Shown piece after piece: positions 10,674-18,625 of a stretch of 19,546 nucleotides of DNA. The position numbers and the translations under genes are program-made. Within the stretch, counting starts at the first letter, position 1. Each line of letters opens with the position of its first letter. Origin of the DNA: Pseudomonadota bacterium (GTDB taxonomy: Bacteria; Myxococcota_A; Polyangia; Haliangiales; Haliangiaceae); assembly GCA_023428295.1 (NCBI GenBank), contig JAEYYV010000208.1:1-19546 (forward strand). Reading direction: 5' to 3'. Below the pieces are notes generated by a model, which ran no database searches, was not told the origin of the DNA, and saw nothing but the letters and a program-made list of their open reading frames with translations.

Positions 10674-10838
10674 GCTTCGATGGCGTTCGGGGATCGGCGG
10701 CGGTGTCGGTGCTTTCGCGCCCGCGGAACCCGGTGGCCGGGACGCTCCTGTCGACACTGCAAACGAGGTTACCCAACCGAGTAGATCCGTCGCAAGCATG
10801 GCAGCCGGCAGTAAAACAGGTGTACCGTTTGTCCTGGG
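10674..10838. promoter_or_regulatory. Divergent intergenic region between the ATPase gene and the envelope operon
   Basis: This 165-bp region has lower G+C than its surroundings and must hold promoters for both directions. On the minus strand, a TTGCGA and a TAACCT spaced about 18 bp apart (within 10760-10797) are a weak -35/-10 candidate for the ATPase. Just before the plus-strand ATG, AAACAGGT (10814-10821) and ACCGTTT (10824-10830) make a near-palindrome with one unpaired base, a possible operator or translational element. None of these matches is strong. Confidence 0.35.
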
Positions 10839-11273
10839 ATGGGAAAGCTTGCGCTCCTAGCGCTCGGGCTCCTGCCGTTGGCGGGTTGCCCTACCGTCGA
10901 TTTGGGCGACACCCCCTCGGACATCGGTCTGTGCAATCCCGCCGGGGGCCTCGAGTACTTCCAGACGATGATCTGGCCCGAGTACATCAAGGCGAGCCCG
11001 ACGGGACAGCCCACCGATCCGGCGCGGAGCTGCACGCGCGCCGGTCAGTGCCACAACGAAGCGGGCGGCAATCCTCCCAACTTCAAGACGATGCCGCCGG
11101 ACTTCGCGCTGAACTATCGCCAAGCGCAGAACTACCTCAACTGCGGCAACCCGATGATGAGCGACTTGCTCACCAAGCCGCTCGCCGGCACCACGCCACA
11201 CGGCGGCGGTGATCTCATCCCTGCCAACGATCCCAGCATCCAGATCTTCTTGGACTGGTTCGAAGAGCCATAG
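10839..11273 (+). CDS. Cytochrome-c-like lipoprotein with CX5CH motif
   Basis: This 144-residue protein begins with a lipoprotein signal ending LLPLAGC, with the lipidated Cys at 17, so it should be anchored in the envelope. The mature part ends like the cytochrome-c-like domains of bacterial surface lipoproteins: SCTRAGQCHN, then SDLLTKPLAG, then a HGGGD loop, a DPS turn and a final IFLDWFEEP helix. The heme site would normally be CXXCH. Here the cysteines are C65 and C71 followed by H72, a five-residue gap, so covalent heme attachment is uncertain. Two further cysteines (C32 and C102) could form a disulfide. It is the first gene of a probable operon, ending 14 nt before the SH3/barrel gene. 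The domain assignment is moderately confident; heme binding is unproven. Confidence 0.78.
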   Translation: MGKLALLALGLLPLAGCPTVDLGDTPSDIGLCNPAGGLEYFQTMIWPEYIKASPTGQPTDPARSCTRAGQCHNEAGGNPPNFKTMPPDFALNYRQAQNYLNCGNPMMSDLLTKPLAGTTPHGGGDLIPANDPSIQIFLDWFEEP

Positions 11274-11287
11274 AGACCCATCGACTA

Positions 11288-12058
11288 GTGCGTCGTCTTC
11301 TTCTCCCGTTGTCGATCCTGTTCGCGGTGTGGCTCGCATCTCCGAGCCGCGCCGAGGCGGAGTCCTATTTGCGCGTGATCGCCCAAGAGGCTCCCGTGCA
11401 CTCGGGACCGGGCGGCAACTACCGCACGGTCTTTGTCGCCGAGCGTGGACAGGTGTTCGAGGTGCTCGAGCGCGGCACGCGCGACTACTGGTTCAAGATC
11501 GAGCTCGAGGACGGTACGAGCGGCTGGATCCTCGGCGACGTCGTGTTTCCGTTCGAGGTCGGCCCCGCGGACGACGGCGTCTTCACGCGCATGGGCAAGG
11601 CGATCAAACGCGCGATCCTCGGCCCCTCGCCGGTCGCCTACGCCAACGTCGGCCTCTCGTTCAGCGCAGGCGTCCTCGATCAGGAGGGCGTGTTCTTGCT
11701 CCGCCCATCGGTGCTGATCGATCCGTACTGGGCGATCGAAGCGTTCGGCGGCCTCTCCCCGCAGAACAGCAAGGACATCTTCATGACGGGCATCGGCTTC
11801 GTACTGCGCATGGCGCCCGGCGCGGTGATCGGTCCGTACGTCGGCGTCTCCGTCGGTGGCGCGTACATTCGCCCCAAGGCCGACAACTTCATCGATCCCG
11901 AGGACGGGCTCATGGCGCTCGGCGCGGGCGGCGGCCTCGAGATCACGTTCAAGAAGCAGATCACCGTGCGTCTCGACGCGCGCAACTGGACGCTGTTCGA
12001 CCAGAACAAGTCGAGCAACGGCCAGGAGTACTCCGGCGGCCTGGCGATTTTCTTCTAA
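11288..12058 (+). CDS. SH3-domain outer-membrane beta-barrel protein
   Basis: The start is GTG at 11288. The product is 256 residues with a Sec signal peptide, cut near SPSRAEA. Residues 26-90 form a bacterial SH3 domain: LRVIAQEAPVHSGPGGNYRTV, a RGQVFEVLERG strand, and WFKIELEDGTSGWILGD. The rest alternates polar and nonpolar residues as in a small outer-membrane barrel, contains an RLDARNWTLFD segment common in such myxobacterial barrels, and ends GGLAIFF with the terminal Phe typical of BAM substrates. SH3 domains of this kind bind peptidoglycan or proteins, so this could tether outer membrane to wall. It lies 14 nt after the lipoprotein gene and 11 nt before the DUF4266 gene. No strong Shine-Dalgarno sequence is seen. 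Confidence 0.85.
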   Translation: MRRLLLPLSILFAVWLASPSRAEAESYLRVIAQEAPVHSGPGGNYRTVFVAERGQVFEVLERGTRDYWFKIELEDGTSGWILGDVVFPFEVGPADDGVFTRMGKAIKRAILGPSPVAYANVGLSFSAGVLDQEGVFLLRPSVLIDPYWAIEAFGGLSPQNSKDIFMTGIGFVLRMAPGAVIGPYVGVSVGGAYIRPKADNFIDPEDGLMALGAGGGLEITFKKQITVRLDARNWTLFDQNKSSNGQEYSGGLAIFF

Positions 12059-12069
12059 GGAGCGTCCCC

Positions 12070-12288
12070 ATGAAGCAACTCACCACACTCGTTCTCGTCG
12101 CGGCCCTCGGGCTCGCTGCGTGTGGTCGCCAAGCGGTGCGCGCATCGGAGAAGCAGATGCTCGCCGACCAAGTGATGATCTTCGACGACGATCCTCACCA
12201 AGCATCGAGCAACGATCACATTCGCTCGAACCGCGAAGGCGCTGCCGGTGGCCAAGGTGCCGGCGGTGGAGGATGCGGGTGCAACTAA
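12070..12288 (+). CDS. DUF4266-family small lipoprotein
   Basis: This 72-residue lipoprotein has a signal ending LGLAAC (Cys18). The mature part carries a short conserved core (ASEKQMLADQVM, then H-SNDHIRSNREGA) and a glycine-rich tail ending GGGGCGCN, with cysteines at 69 and 71. That core and tail are the signature of DUF4266 as I know it, a family of unknown function usually encoded next to DUF3570, as here. The CXC tail could bind a metal, form a disulfide or be modified. The start has an excellent AAGGAG that overlaps the stop of the preceding gene (12056-12062 region). The Gly codons of the tail also contain the ribosome binding site of the next gene. Confidence 0.9.
   Translation: MKQLTTLVLVAALGLAACGRQAVRASEKQMLADQVMIFDDDPHQASSNDHIRSNREGAAGGQGAGGGGCGCN
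12268..12272 (+). promoter_or_regulatory. Ribosome binding site of the DUF3570 gene inside the DUF4266 coding tail
   Basis: GGAGG at 12268-12272 lies six bases before a GTG at 12279 but directly abuts an ATG at 12273. Normal spacing therefore favours GTG as the true start. The site is within codons of the DUF4266 tail, implying translational coupling. Confidence 0.6.
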
Positions 12289-13526
12289 AGCTCGCTGCCC
12301 TGCTCGTCGCGATCTCGCCGGCGCTCGCATCGGCCGAGGATCGCGCTGGCGTCTCGACGACGCTGTTCCTCGAGAACCGCGACGGCAACGCAGGCGGCCT
12401 GCGCGTGCTGCATCCGCAAGCGGACTTCGGGATCGATCTCGGCCGCTTCGTCACGCTCGATCTCGGCTGGACGGCCGACGTGGTGAGCGGCGCGACGGCG
12501 TCGGTCTATCAAGTCGACGCGGTGTCGACGGCGACGAAGTTCGAGGACATTCGCAACCAAGGCAGCATCGCGCTTGGCTTCAAGGGCAAGCGCTCGCGCC
12601 TCACGTTTGGCGCCACGCTCGGCACCGAGCGCGACTACATCACGCGTCAGTTCGGCGGCTCGGCGTCGATCGATCTGCCTGGCCGCAACACCACGGTCGC
12701 GCTCGCCTACACGCACTCGCTCGATCAGGTCTGCGATCGCGACAACGCGGATCTGAAGCCGCTCGAGCGCAAGGCCCTCGTCGGTAGCGACGCGTGCCAG
12801 AAGAAGGCCGGCATCATCGGCGAAGACGCGGGCATGACGGTGTGGCGCGACGTGGTGATGGACACCGCGCAGGCGACCATCACGCAGAACCTCTCGCCCA
12901 CGATGAACGCGCAGCTCGCGCTGTACGGCCAGATCCTCGAGGGCTTTCAATCCAACCCGTACCGCCGCGTTCGCATCGGCCCCAACGCTCCGCAGGAACA
13001 CATTCCGGACACGCGCGCGCGCTGGTCCGTCTCGCTGCGCCTGAACCGCTATCTCCAGAAGCTCAAGTCTGCGGTGCACGTGGACGGCCGCTTCTATGAC
13101 GACACGTGGGGCGTCGTCGGCGGCAACGTCGAGCTCGGCTACTCGCAGTATCTCGGCAAGTCGTTGCTCGTGAAGTTCTACGGCCGCGTCTTCCAGCAGA
13201 CCGCCGCCACGTTCTTCAAGGACGCGTTCTATTACGAGACCGAGGCGACGGCCGGCGAGTACTTCACGGGAGACCGCGAGCTCTCGCCCGTGCGTAGCGC
13301 GATCGCGGGCGGAAAGATCACGCTGATCAAGATCGGCGGGGACAAGCCCGTCATCGGCTTGTTCGACAAGCTGCAGCTGAACGCCCGCGCGGACCTCATG
13401 TTCCTCGATGTCCTCGCGGCCGATAGCCTCGAGAACAACACCGGGGGCATCGATAAGCAGTTCATTTACGGCAACGGTTTGATCGATGCCATCACGATCC
13501 AGCTCGGCATCCTCGGGAACTACTAG
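12279..13526 (+). CDS. DUF3570-family outer-membrane protein
   Basis: The product is 415 residues from the GTG at 12279 (417 if the ATG at 12273 is used). A signal peptide (QLKLAALLVAISPALASA) is followed by many amphipathic strands, e.g. GIDLGRFVTLDLGWTADVVSG, GSIALGFKGKRSRLTFGAT and VNAQLALYGQ-like segments, ending in LGILGNY with a terminal aromatic. This fits a large outer-membrane barrel of the DUF3570 family, whose function is not known. It overlaps the DUF4266 gene by 10 nt, and that adjacency supports both assignments. Upstream genes of the operon add a lipoprotein and an SH3 barrel. I do not see the thioredoxin-like or flavin-transferase genes that I recall near such pairs in other bacteria. 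The open frame extends further upstream to 11856 only as a shadow. Confidence 0.9.
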   Translation: MQLKLAALLVAISPALASAEDRAGVSTTLFLENRDGNAGGLRVLHPQADFGIDLGRFVTLDLGWTADVVSGATASVYQVDAVSTATKFEDIRNQGSIALGFKGKRSRLTFGATLGTERDYITRQFGGSASIDLPGRNTTVALAYTHSLDQVCDRDNADLKPLERKALVGSDACQKKAGIIGEDAGMTVWRDVVMDTAQATITQNLSPTMNAQLALYGQILEGFQSNPYRRVRIGPNAPQEHIPDTRARWSVSLRLNRYLQKLKSAVHVDGRFYDDTWGVVGGNVELGYSQYLGKSLLVKFYGRVFQQTAATFFKDAFYYETEATAGEYFTGDRELSPVRSAIAGGKITLIKIGGDKPVIGLFDKLQLNARADLMFLDVLAADSLENNTGGIDKQFIYGNGLIDAITIQLGILGNY

Positions 13527-13541
13527 CTCGCCGACGGATGC

Positions 13542-13550
13542 TGATATGAT
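13542..13550 (+). promoter_or_regulatory. Extended -10 promoter, possibly giving a leaderless transcript
   Basis: TGATATGAT is an extended -10 box (TG-N-TATGAT, with TATGAT at 13545-13550) in otherwise G/C-rich DNA. The ATG of the next gene begins at 13557, six bases after the box, which is about where transcription would start. No Shine-Dalgarno sequence lies between. No clear -35 box is visible, as is usual for extended -10 promoters. Confidence 0.5.
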
Positions 13551-13556
13551 CTGGTC

Positions 13557-14914
<1,358 letters not shown>

Positions 14915-14918
<4 letters not shown>

Positions 14919-15991
14919 CTGCGCAGCGCGACGATTCCGTCGACGACGCGCTCGAGCATCACGCGCTCGCCGAGCTCGCGACCGAGCGCCTTCATCTGCG
15001 GGCCCGTCCACGGCGTACCGCCGGCCCCGAACTTGTCGGGCGTGGACATCAGCGTCTGATCGCCTTTGAGCGCGCGATCCACGGTGGCGAGCCGTTGCGT
15101 GGCGAGGGCGAGCGCGTGGGGCGAATAGCTGCGCGCTTGCGCGATCAGCTTGTCGACGACAAACGGCGGCACGCCGAGCATCTGCGCCCACTGCGGACGC
15201 GGGACGTTCTGCGCGCGGAGCGAGTGCACGAGCGACATCTGGCGCACGTGGCGCGCGAGCATGACGATCACGCCGACCGCGCTCTCGCGTTGATCGCAGA
15301 GCGAGGACACCGCGGCGAGCGCGCGTGGGCGATCGGCGGCACCGATGGCGTCCGTCAGCTCGAAGACCGAGCGCTCGCGCGTGTCGGCGATGAGCTCGTC
15401 GACGTCGTCGCTCGTGACGGGACGCGGCGTGCCGTCCTTCATCACGAACAGGCCGAGCTGCTCGATGGCGAGCGCGAGGCGCGAGAGATCGTTGCCGACG
15501 GTATCCACGAGGCGTGAGATCGCGGCGCCGTCGAGCTCGACCTTCTTGGCCTTGGCTTCCGCGCGGATCCACGGCGCGAGCTGGCGCGGCGCATCGAGCG
15601 TGTGCAGGAAGCCCTTCTTGGACAGCTGCGAGAACAGCTTCAGGCGCTTGTCGAGCTTGGACGTGACACAGACGATCACGGTGCTCGGGTTTGGCTTCGC
15701 GACGTACGCGAGCAGCGCTTCCGCCTCGTCGGCCGGCAGGCCCGCGAGGTCGCGCACGTACACGAGGCGGCGCGCGGCCATCATCGGCAGCGTCTGCGCG
15801 AGCGAGACGATGCGGTTGGCGGTGGGCTTGCCCTCGACGACGTCGTAGTTGAACCCGCGTGTGTTGGGTGGGACGACGGCGTCGCGTAGCGATGTGAGGA
15901 CGCGCTCGATCAGGATCGGGTGCTCGGAGTGCAGCACGTAGATCGGATCGAAGCGCCCGGCATCGATCTCGTCGAGAAGGTCGTCGATCAC
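14915..15991 (-). CDS. holA: DNA polymerase III delta subunit
   Basis: This is the clamp-loader subunit that opens the beta clamp. The 358-residue length fits HolA (about 340). Visible features are FDPIYVLHSEHPILIERVL near the start, MMAARRLVYVRDL for the strand after the helix, VIVCVTSKLDKRLKLFSQL, WIRAEAKAKKVELDGAAI, the diagnostic VGNDLSRLALAIEQL, and an RERSVFELTDAI helix. No P-loop is present, as expected for delta. The frame is open far upstream, into the divergent amidohydrolase gene, so the start is set here at GTG 15991, with an AGG nine bases upstream; TTG 16000 and ATG 16048 are alternatives. It converges with the preceding gene and is divergent from the next, with a 43-bp gap. Confidence 0.92.
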
Positions 15992-16034
15992 CTTCGCCAA
16001 CCTAGCACGTGAATCGGCGTGGTATGAGCGCGGC

Positions 16035-17372
16035 GTGGACACGGTTGTCATCACCGCAGATCGGGCGATCACGGCTCCTGGAAAGTCGCGTGGACCGACG
16101 GCGGTGTTGGCCGTCGACGGCGCGATCATGCGCGTCGGCGATCCGGCGGACATTCTCGCGGACCCGAGCGCGACCACGGCGCGGCGCATCGATTGGAGCG
16201 GGCGCGCGATCGTGCCGGGCACGGTCAACACGCACAACCACAGCTTCCAATCGCTGCTCCGCGGGATCGGGGATGACCTGCCGTTTCTCGAGTGGCGCGA
16301 GAAGGCGCTGTATCGCTTCTCGCCCCAGCTCCGCGCCGACGACATGGCGACGGCGGCGCTGTTCGCGTTCGGCGAGATGCTGCTGCACGGCGTGACCACC
16401 GTCTGCGACTTCTATTATCTGAACGCGCAGGGTAACGAGCACGCGTCGGCGACGATCGAGGCGGCGAAGCGTCTGGGCATGCGCATCGTGATGGCGCGCT
16501 GCTTCTATGATTGGGACGGCGCTCCGGCGTCGTATCGCGAGACGATTCCGCAGGCCGTCGCGAACTTCGAAGCGCTCGCGAAGCAGTACCAAGATCGCGA
16601 GCGGTTTCTGACGACGGTGCAGCCCGCGCCACACAGCCAGCACGGCGCGACACCGGCGATGATCGAGGCCGGTGCGGGATGCGCGAAGGATGCCGGCGTG
16701 CCGTGGCACATCCATCTCGCCGAGGAGAAGTATCAGGTCGATCAATCGCTCGCGCGGTTCGGCGCGCGGCCGCTGCACGCGATCAGCGCGCTGCCCGTCG
16801 ACATGAGCCGGATGATCGCGGTGCACGGCTGCTGGTTCGACGACACCGAGCGCGCGCTGCTCGCCGAGCGCCGCGGATCTCTCGCGCACTGCCCCGGCTC
16901 GAACATGTTCCTCGGCGACGGCGTCACCGATCTCGTCGACCTCGTCGCGAGGGGCGTCCGCATCGGCCTCGGCACGGACGGCGGCTGCTCGAACAACCGC
17001 GTGAGCGTGTTCGACGAGATGCGCATGACCGCGCTGCTCCAGAAGGTCACGCGCATCGACGGTCAGGCGATCGATGCCGAGACCTGCTTTGCCCTCGGGA
17101 CCAAGACGGCGGGTCAGGTGCTACGGCTGCCTGTCGGTGTGGTCGAGCCTGGCTACCGGTGCGATCTGGTCGCGGTCGACCTGGGCGATCCGTCGCTGTG
17201 GCCGGCCCAGGCGCTGGAAAAGAACGTCGTCTATGCCCTGTCTCCTCGCGCCATCACGGACGTCGTGGTAGATGGTCGAGAAGTCGTCTCGAACCGCCGA
17301 CTTAGCCATGTCCCCCTCGACGAAATCCAAACCCGCGTCGGACGGCTCACCGCCGACTGGCGACGCGACTGA
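16035..17372 (+). CDS. TRZ/ATZ-family metal-dependent amidohydrolase (deaminase type)
   Basis: The start is GTG at 16035; the product is 445 residues. It belongs to the amidohydrolase superfamily with one catalytic metal: THNH (H67, H69) on strand 1, HIHLAE (H225, H227, E230), AVHG (H264) and LGTDG (D315), all in family order. The N- and C-terminal strands form the usual small beta domain. LGTDGGCSNNRVSVFDEMR resembles S-adenosylhomocysteine/methylthioadenosine deaminases and chlorohydrolases, while WREKALYRF recalls formiminoglutamate deiminases. Substrate is therefore open: an amino-purine, triazine or formimino compound. It is divergent from holA and its end overlaps the start of the next gene by 65 bp if ATG 17308 is used there. 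There is no obvious ribosome binding site. Confidence 0.9.
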   Translation: MDTVVITADRAITAPGKSRGPTAVLAVDGAIMRVGDPADILADPSATTARRIDWSGRAIVPGTVNTHNHSFQSLLRGIGDDLPFLEWREKALYRFSPQLRADDMATAALFAFGEMLLHGVTTVCDFYYLNAQGNEHASATIEAAKRLGMRIVMARCFYDWDGAPASYRETIPQAVANFEALAKQYQDRERFLTTVQPAPHSQHGATPAMIEAGAGCAKDAGVPWHIHLAEEKYQVDQSLARFGARPLHAISALPVDMSRMIAVHGCWFDDTERALLAERRGSLAHCPGSNMFLGDGVTDLVDLVARGVRIGLGTDGGCSNNRVSVFDEMRMTALLQKVTRIDGQAIDAETCFALGTKTAGQVLRLPVGVVEPGYRCDLVAVDLGDPSLWPAQALEKNVVYALSPRAITDVVVDGREVVSNRRLSHVPLDEIQTRVGRLTADWRRD

Positions 17373-18063
17373 GGACAAGGAACCGGCCGCCAAGGACACC
17401 GACGAGAAGGTCGGTCGCTCGAACGTGGAGATCGAGCTCGAGGTCTCGCGTCAGCGCGCGCTGAGCTGGACGATCTTCGGGATCATCTTCGGCGCGCTCC
17501 TGATCTGGAAGCTCGGCACCGTCGGCGTGTGGGTCGGCGTGCTGCTGGTGGTGCTCGGCGTGTTCCGCGCATTCGAGCTCGTGCAGACGTTCATGCACCC
17601 GCCCGGCACCATCGTCGTGAGCGAGACCGAGGTCGTGCTCCCGCGCGGCCTCTCGATGGGCAAGCCGGTCAAGGCGCCGCGCTCCGACGTGACGAGCGTG
17701 TACTTCCTCCGTCGCAGCGTGCCGTGGAATCGCTCGGCGCCGGTGCTCGTCGTCGAGCTCGGCCAGCGCGCGTTCGCGTTCCCGCGCGATTGGTTCGCGT
17801 CCGAAGCGGATCAACGCCACGTCGTCCACGCGCTCCTACGCGGCATCGAGGGCGACAAGGCGCCGCCCGAGGACAAGCCGCACCACGACGACGACCGCAC
17901 GATCATGTGGGCGCAGCTCGTCGGCGGCATCGTTCTCCTCGCCGGCGGCGTCGCTGCCTGGAGCATGGCGTCCACGCCGATCTCGAACGCGCAGTACGGA
18001 CTGTACGTGACGCCCATCGTCGCGGGATGGATCTTCGCGTGGCGCGGCCTCATGCGCTGGTAG
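17308..18063 (+). CDS. Membrane protein with PH-like domain, unknown function
   Basis: This 251-residue protein (263 if ATG 17272 is used) has an acidic, low-complexity cytosolic N-terminus of about 40 residues. Two helices follow (WTIFGIIFGALLIWKLG and VGVWVGVLLVVLGVFRAF), then a soluble domain, then two more helices (LVGGIVLLAGGVAAWSMA and YVTPIVAGWIFAW). The soluble part has the strand-rich pattern of bacterial PH-like domains: GTIVVSETEVVLPRG, then SDVTSVYFLRR, VLVVELGQRAFAFPRDWF, and a C-terminal helix. No enzyme motif is seen. The ATG at 17308 shortens the overlap with the amidohydrolase gene and fits better codon use; neither start has a good ribosome site. The 3' end overlaps the exported-protein gene by 25 bp, which suggests an operon. 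Confidence 0.78.
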   Translation: MSPSTKSKPASDGSPPTGDATEDKEPAAKDTDEKVGRSNVEIELEVSRQRALSWTIFGIIFGALLIWKLGTVGVWVGVLLVVLGVFRAFELVQTFMHPPGTIVVSETEVVLPRGLSMGKPVKAPRSDVTSVYFLRRSVPWNRSAPVLVVELGQRAFAFPRDWFASEADQRHVVHALLRGIEGDKAPPEDKPHHDDDRTIMWAQLVGGIVLLAGGVAAWSMASTPISNAQYGLYVTPIVAGWIFAWRGLMRW

Positions 18064-18605
18064 CCGCGTTCGTCGCGCTCGCTGCCGTCGCGCCCGCACA
18101 CGCCGAGATCATCGATCTGCCCGACACGCGCGCGGAGCTCGTGCTCGACACGCGCACGTGGCGAGCGCTGACCGTACCGCCGGTGGGGACGTCGTCGGGG
18201 CTCGTGTACGGAGCGAGCACGGATCGCGAGCGGCTCTCGATCACGCGCGCGCAGGTTCCCAACATCGACGCGTGGCGGTCCAAGACGCGCGATGCGTACG
18301 TCGAGCAGATCGAGAAGGGCCTCGCCGCTGCTGGCTACAAGCCGACATCGAAGAAGCTGACGACGATCCAAGGCGTGCCTGTCCTCGATCTCGAAGCAAC
18401 GGTCGACAACCGCGCCGGCGCGAGGTCCGCGACGACGTCCGACGCGAAGACGGCGAAGCGCGAGCCGATCGTGATGCGCGTGATCTTGTTTCGCACGTAC
18501 GCGCTCACGCTCGCGATAGAGGGCCCGTCTTCGTCGCGCCGTGCGCTTCGCGCGATCGCGAAGACATTCGTGCCGCCGCCCGCGCGCCCCGAAGGCTCGC
18601 CGTGA
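18039..18605 (+). CDS. Small exported protein of unknown function
   Basis: GTG at 18039 gives a 188-residue protein with a clear Sec signal (ARPHALVAAFVALAAVAPAHA) cut before EIIDLPD. This start is preferred because it alone yields a signal peptide; a GGGATGG lies about nine bases upstream, though the open frame extends further. The mature part has an alternating helix and strand pattern (TWRALTVPP, RLSITRAQVP, TRDAYVEQIEKGLAAAGYKP, VPVLDLEATVD, IVMRVILFRTYALTLAIEG) and a final helix, reminiscent of the Mog1/PsbP or DcrB-like fold, but I cannot name a family. It should sit in the periplasm. It overlaps the preceding membrane-protein gene and converges, 20 bp away, with the methyltransferase gene. 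Confidence 0.78.
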   Translation: MARPHALVAAFVALAAVAPAHAEIIDLPDTRAELVLDTRTWRALTVPPVGTSSGLVYGASTDRERLSITRAQVPNIDAWRSKTRDAYVEQIEKGLAAAGYKPTSKKLTTIQGVPVLDLEATVDNRAGARSATTSDAKTAKREPIVMRVILFRTYALTLAIEGPSSSRRALRAIAKTFVPPPARPEGSP

Positions 18606-18625
18606 GCTGCGCGCCTTCACACGTC

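Noticed and set aside
10674..10799. Extending the ATPase to the ATG at 10799
   Set aside because: The 42 extra codons have low G/C at third positions, no Shine-Dalgarno sequence, and would leave only 39 bp between divergent genes.
15992..16048. Earlier holA start at ATG 16048 or TTG 16000
   Set aside because: ATG 16048 would overlap the divergent amidohydrolase start, and TTG 16000 has the AGG directly against it; GTG 15991 has better spacing.
18606..18625. Intrinsic terminator in the 20-bp gap between the convergent exported-protein and methyltransferase genes
   Set aside because: Only an imperfect five-base pairing is possible and there is no T-run.
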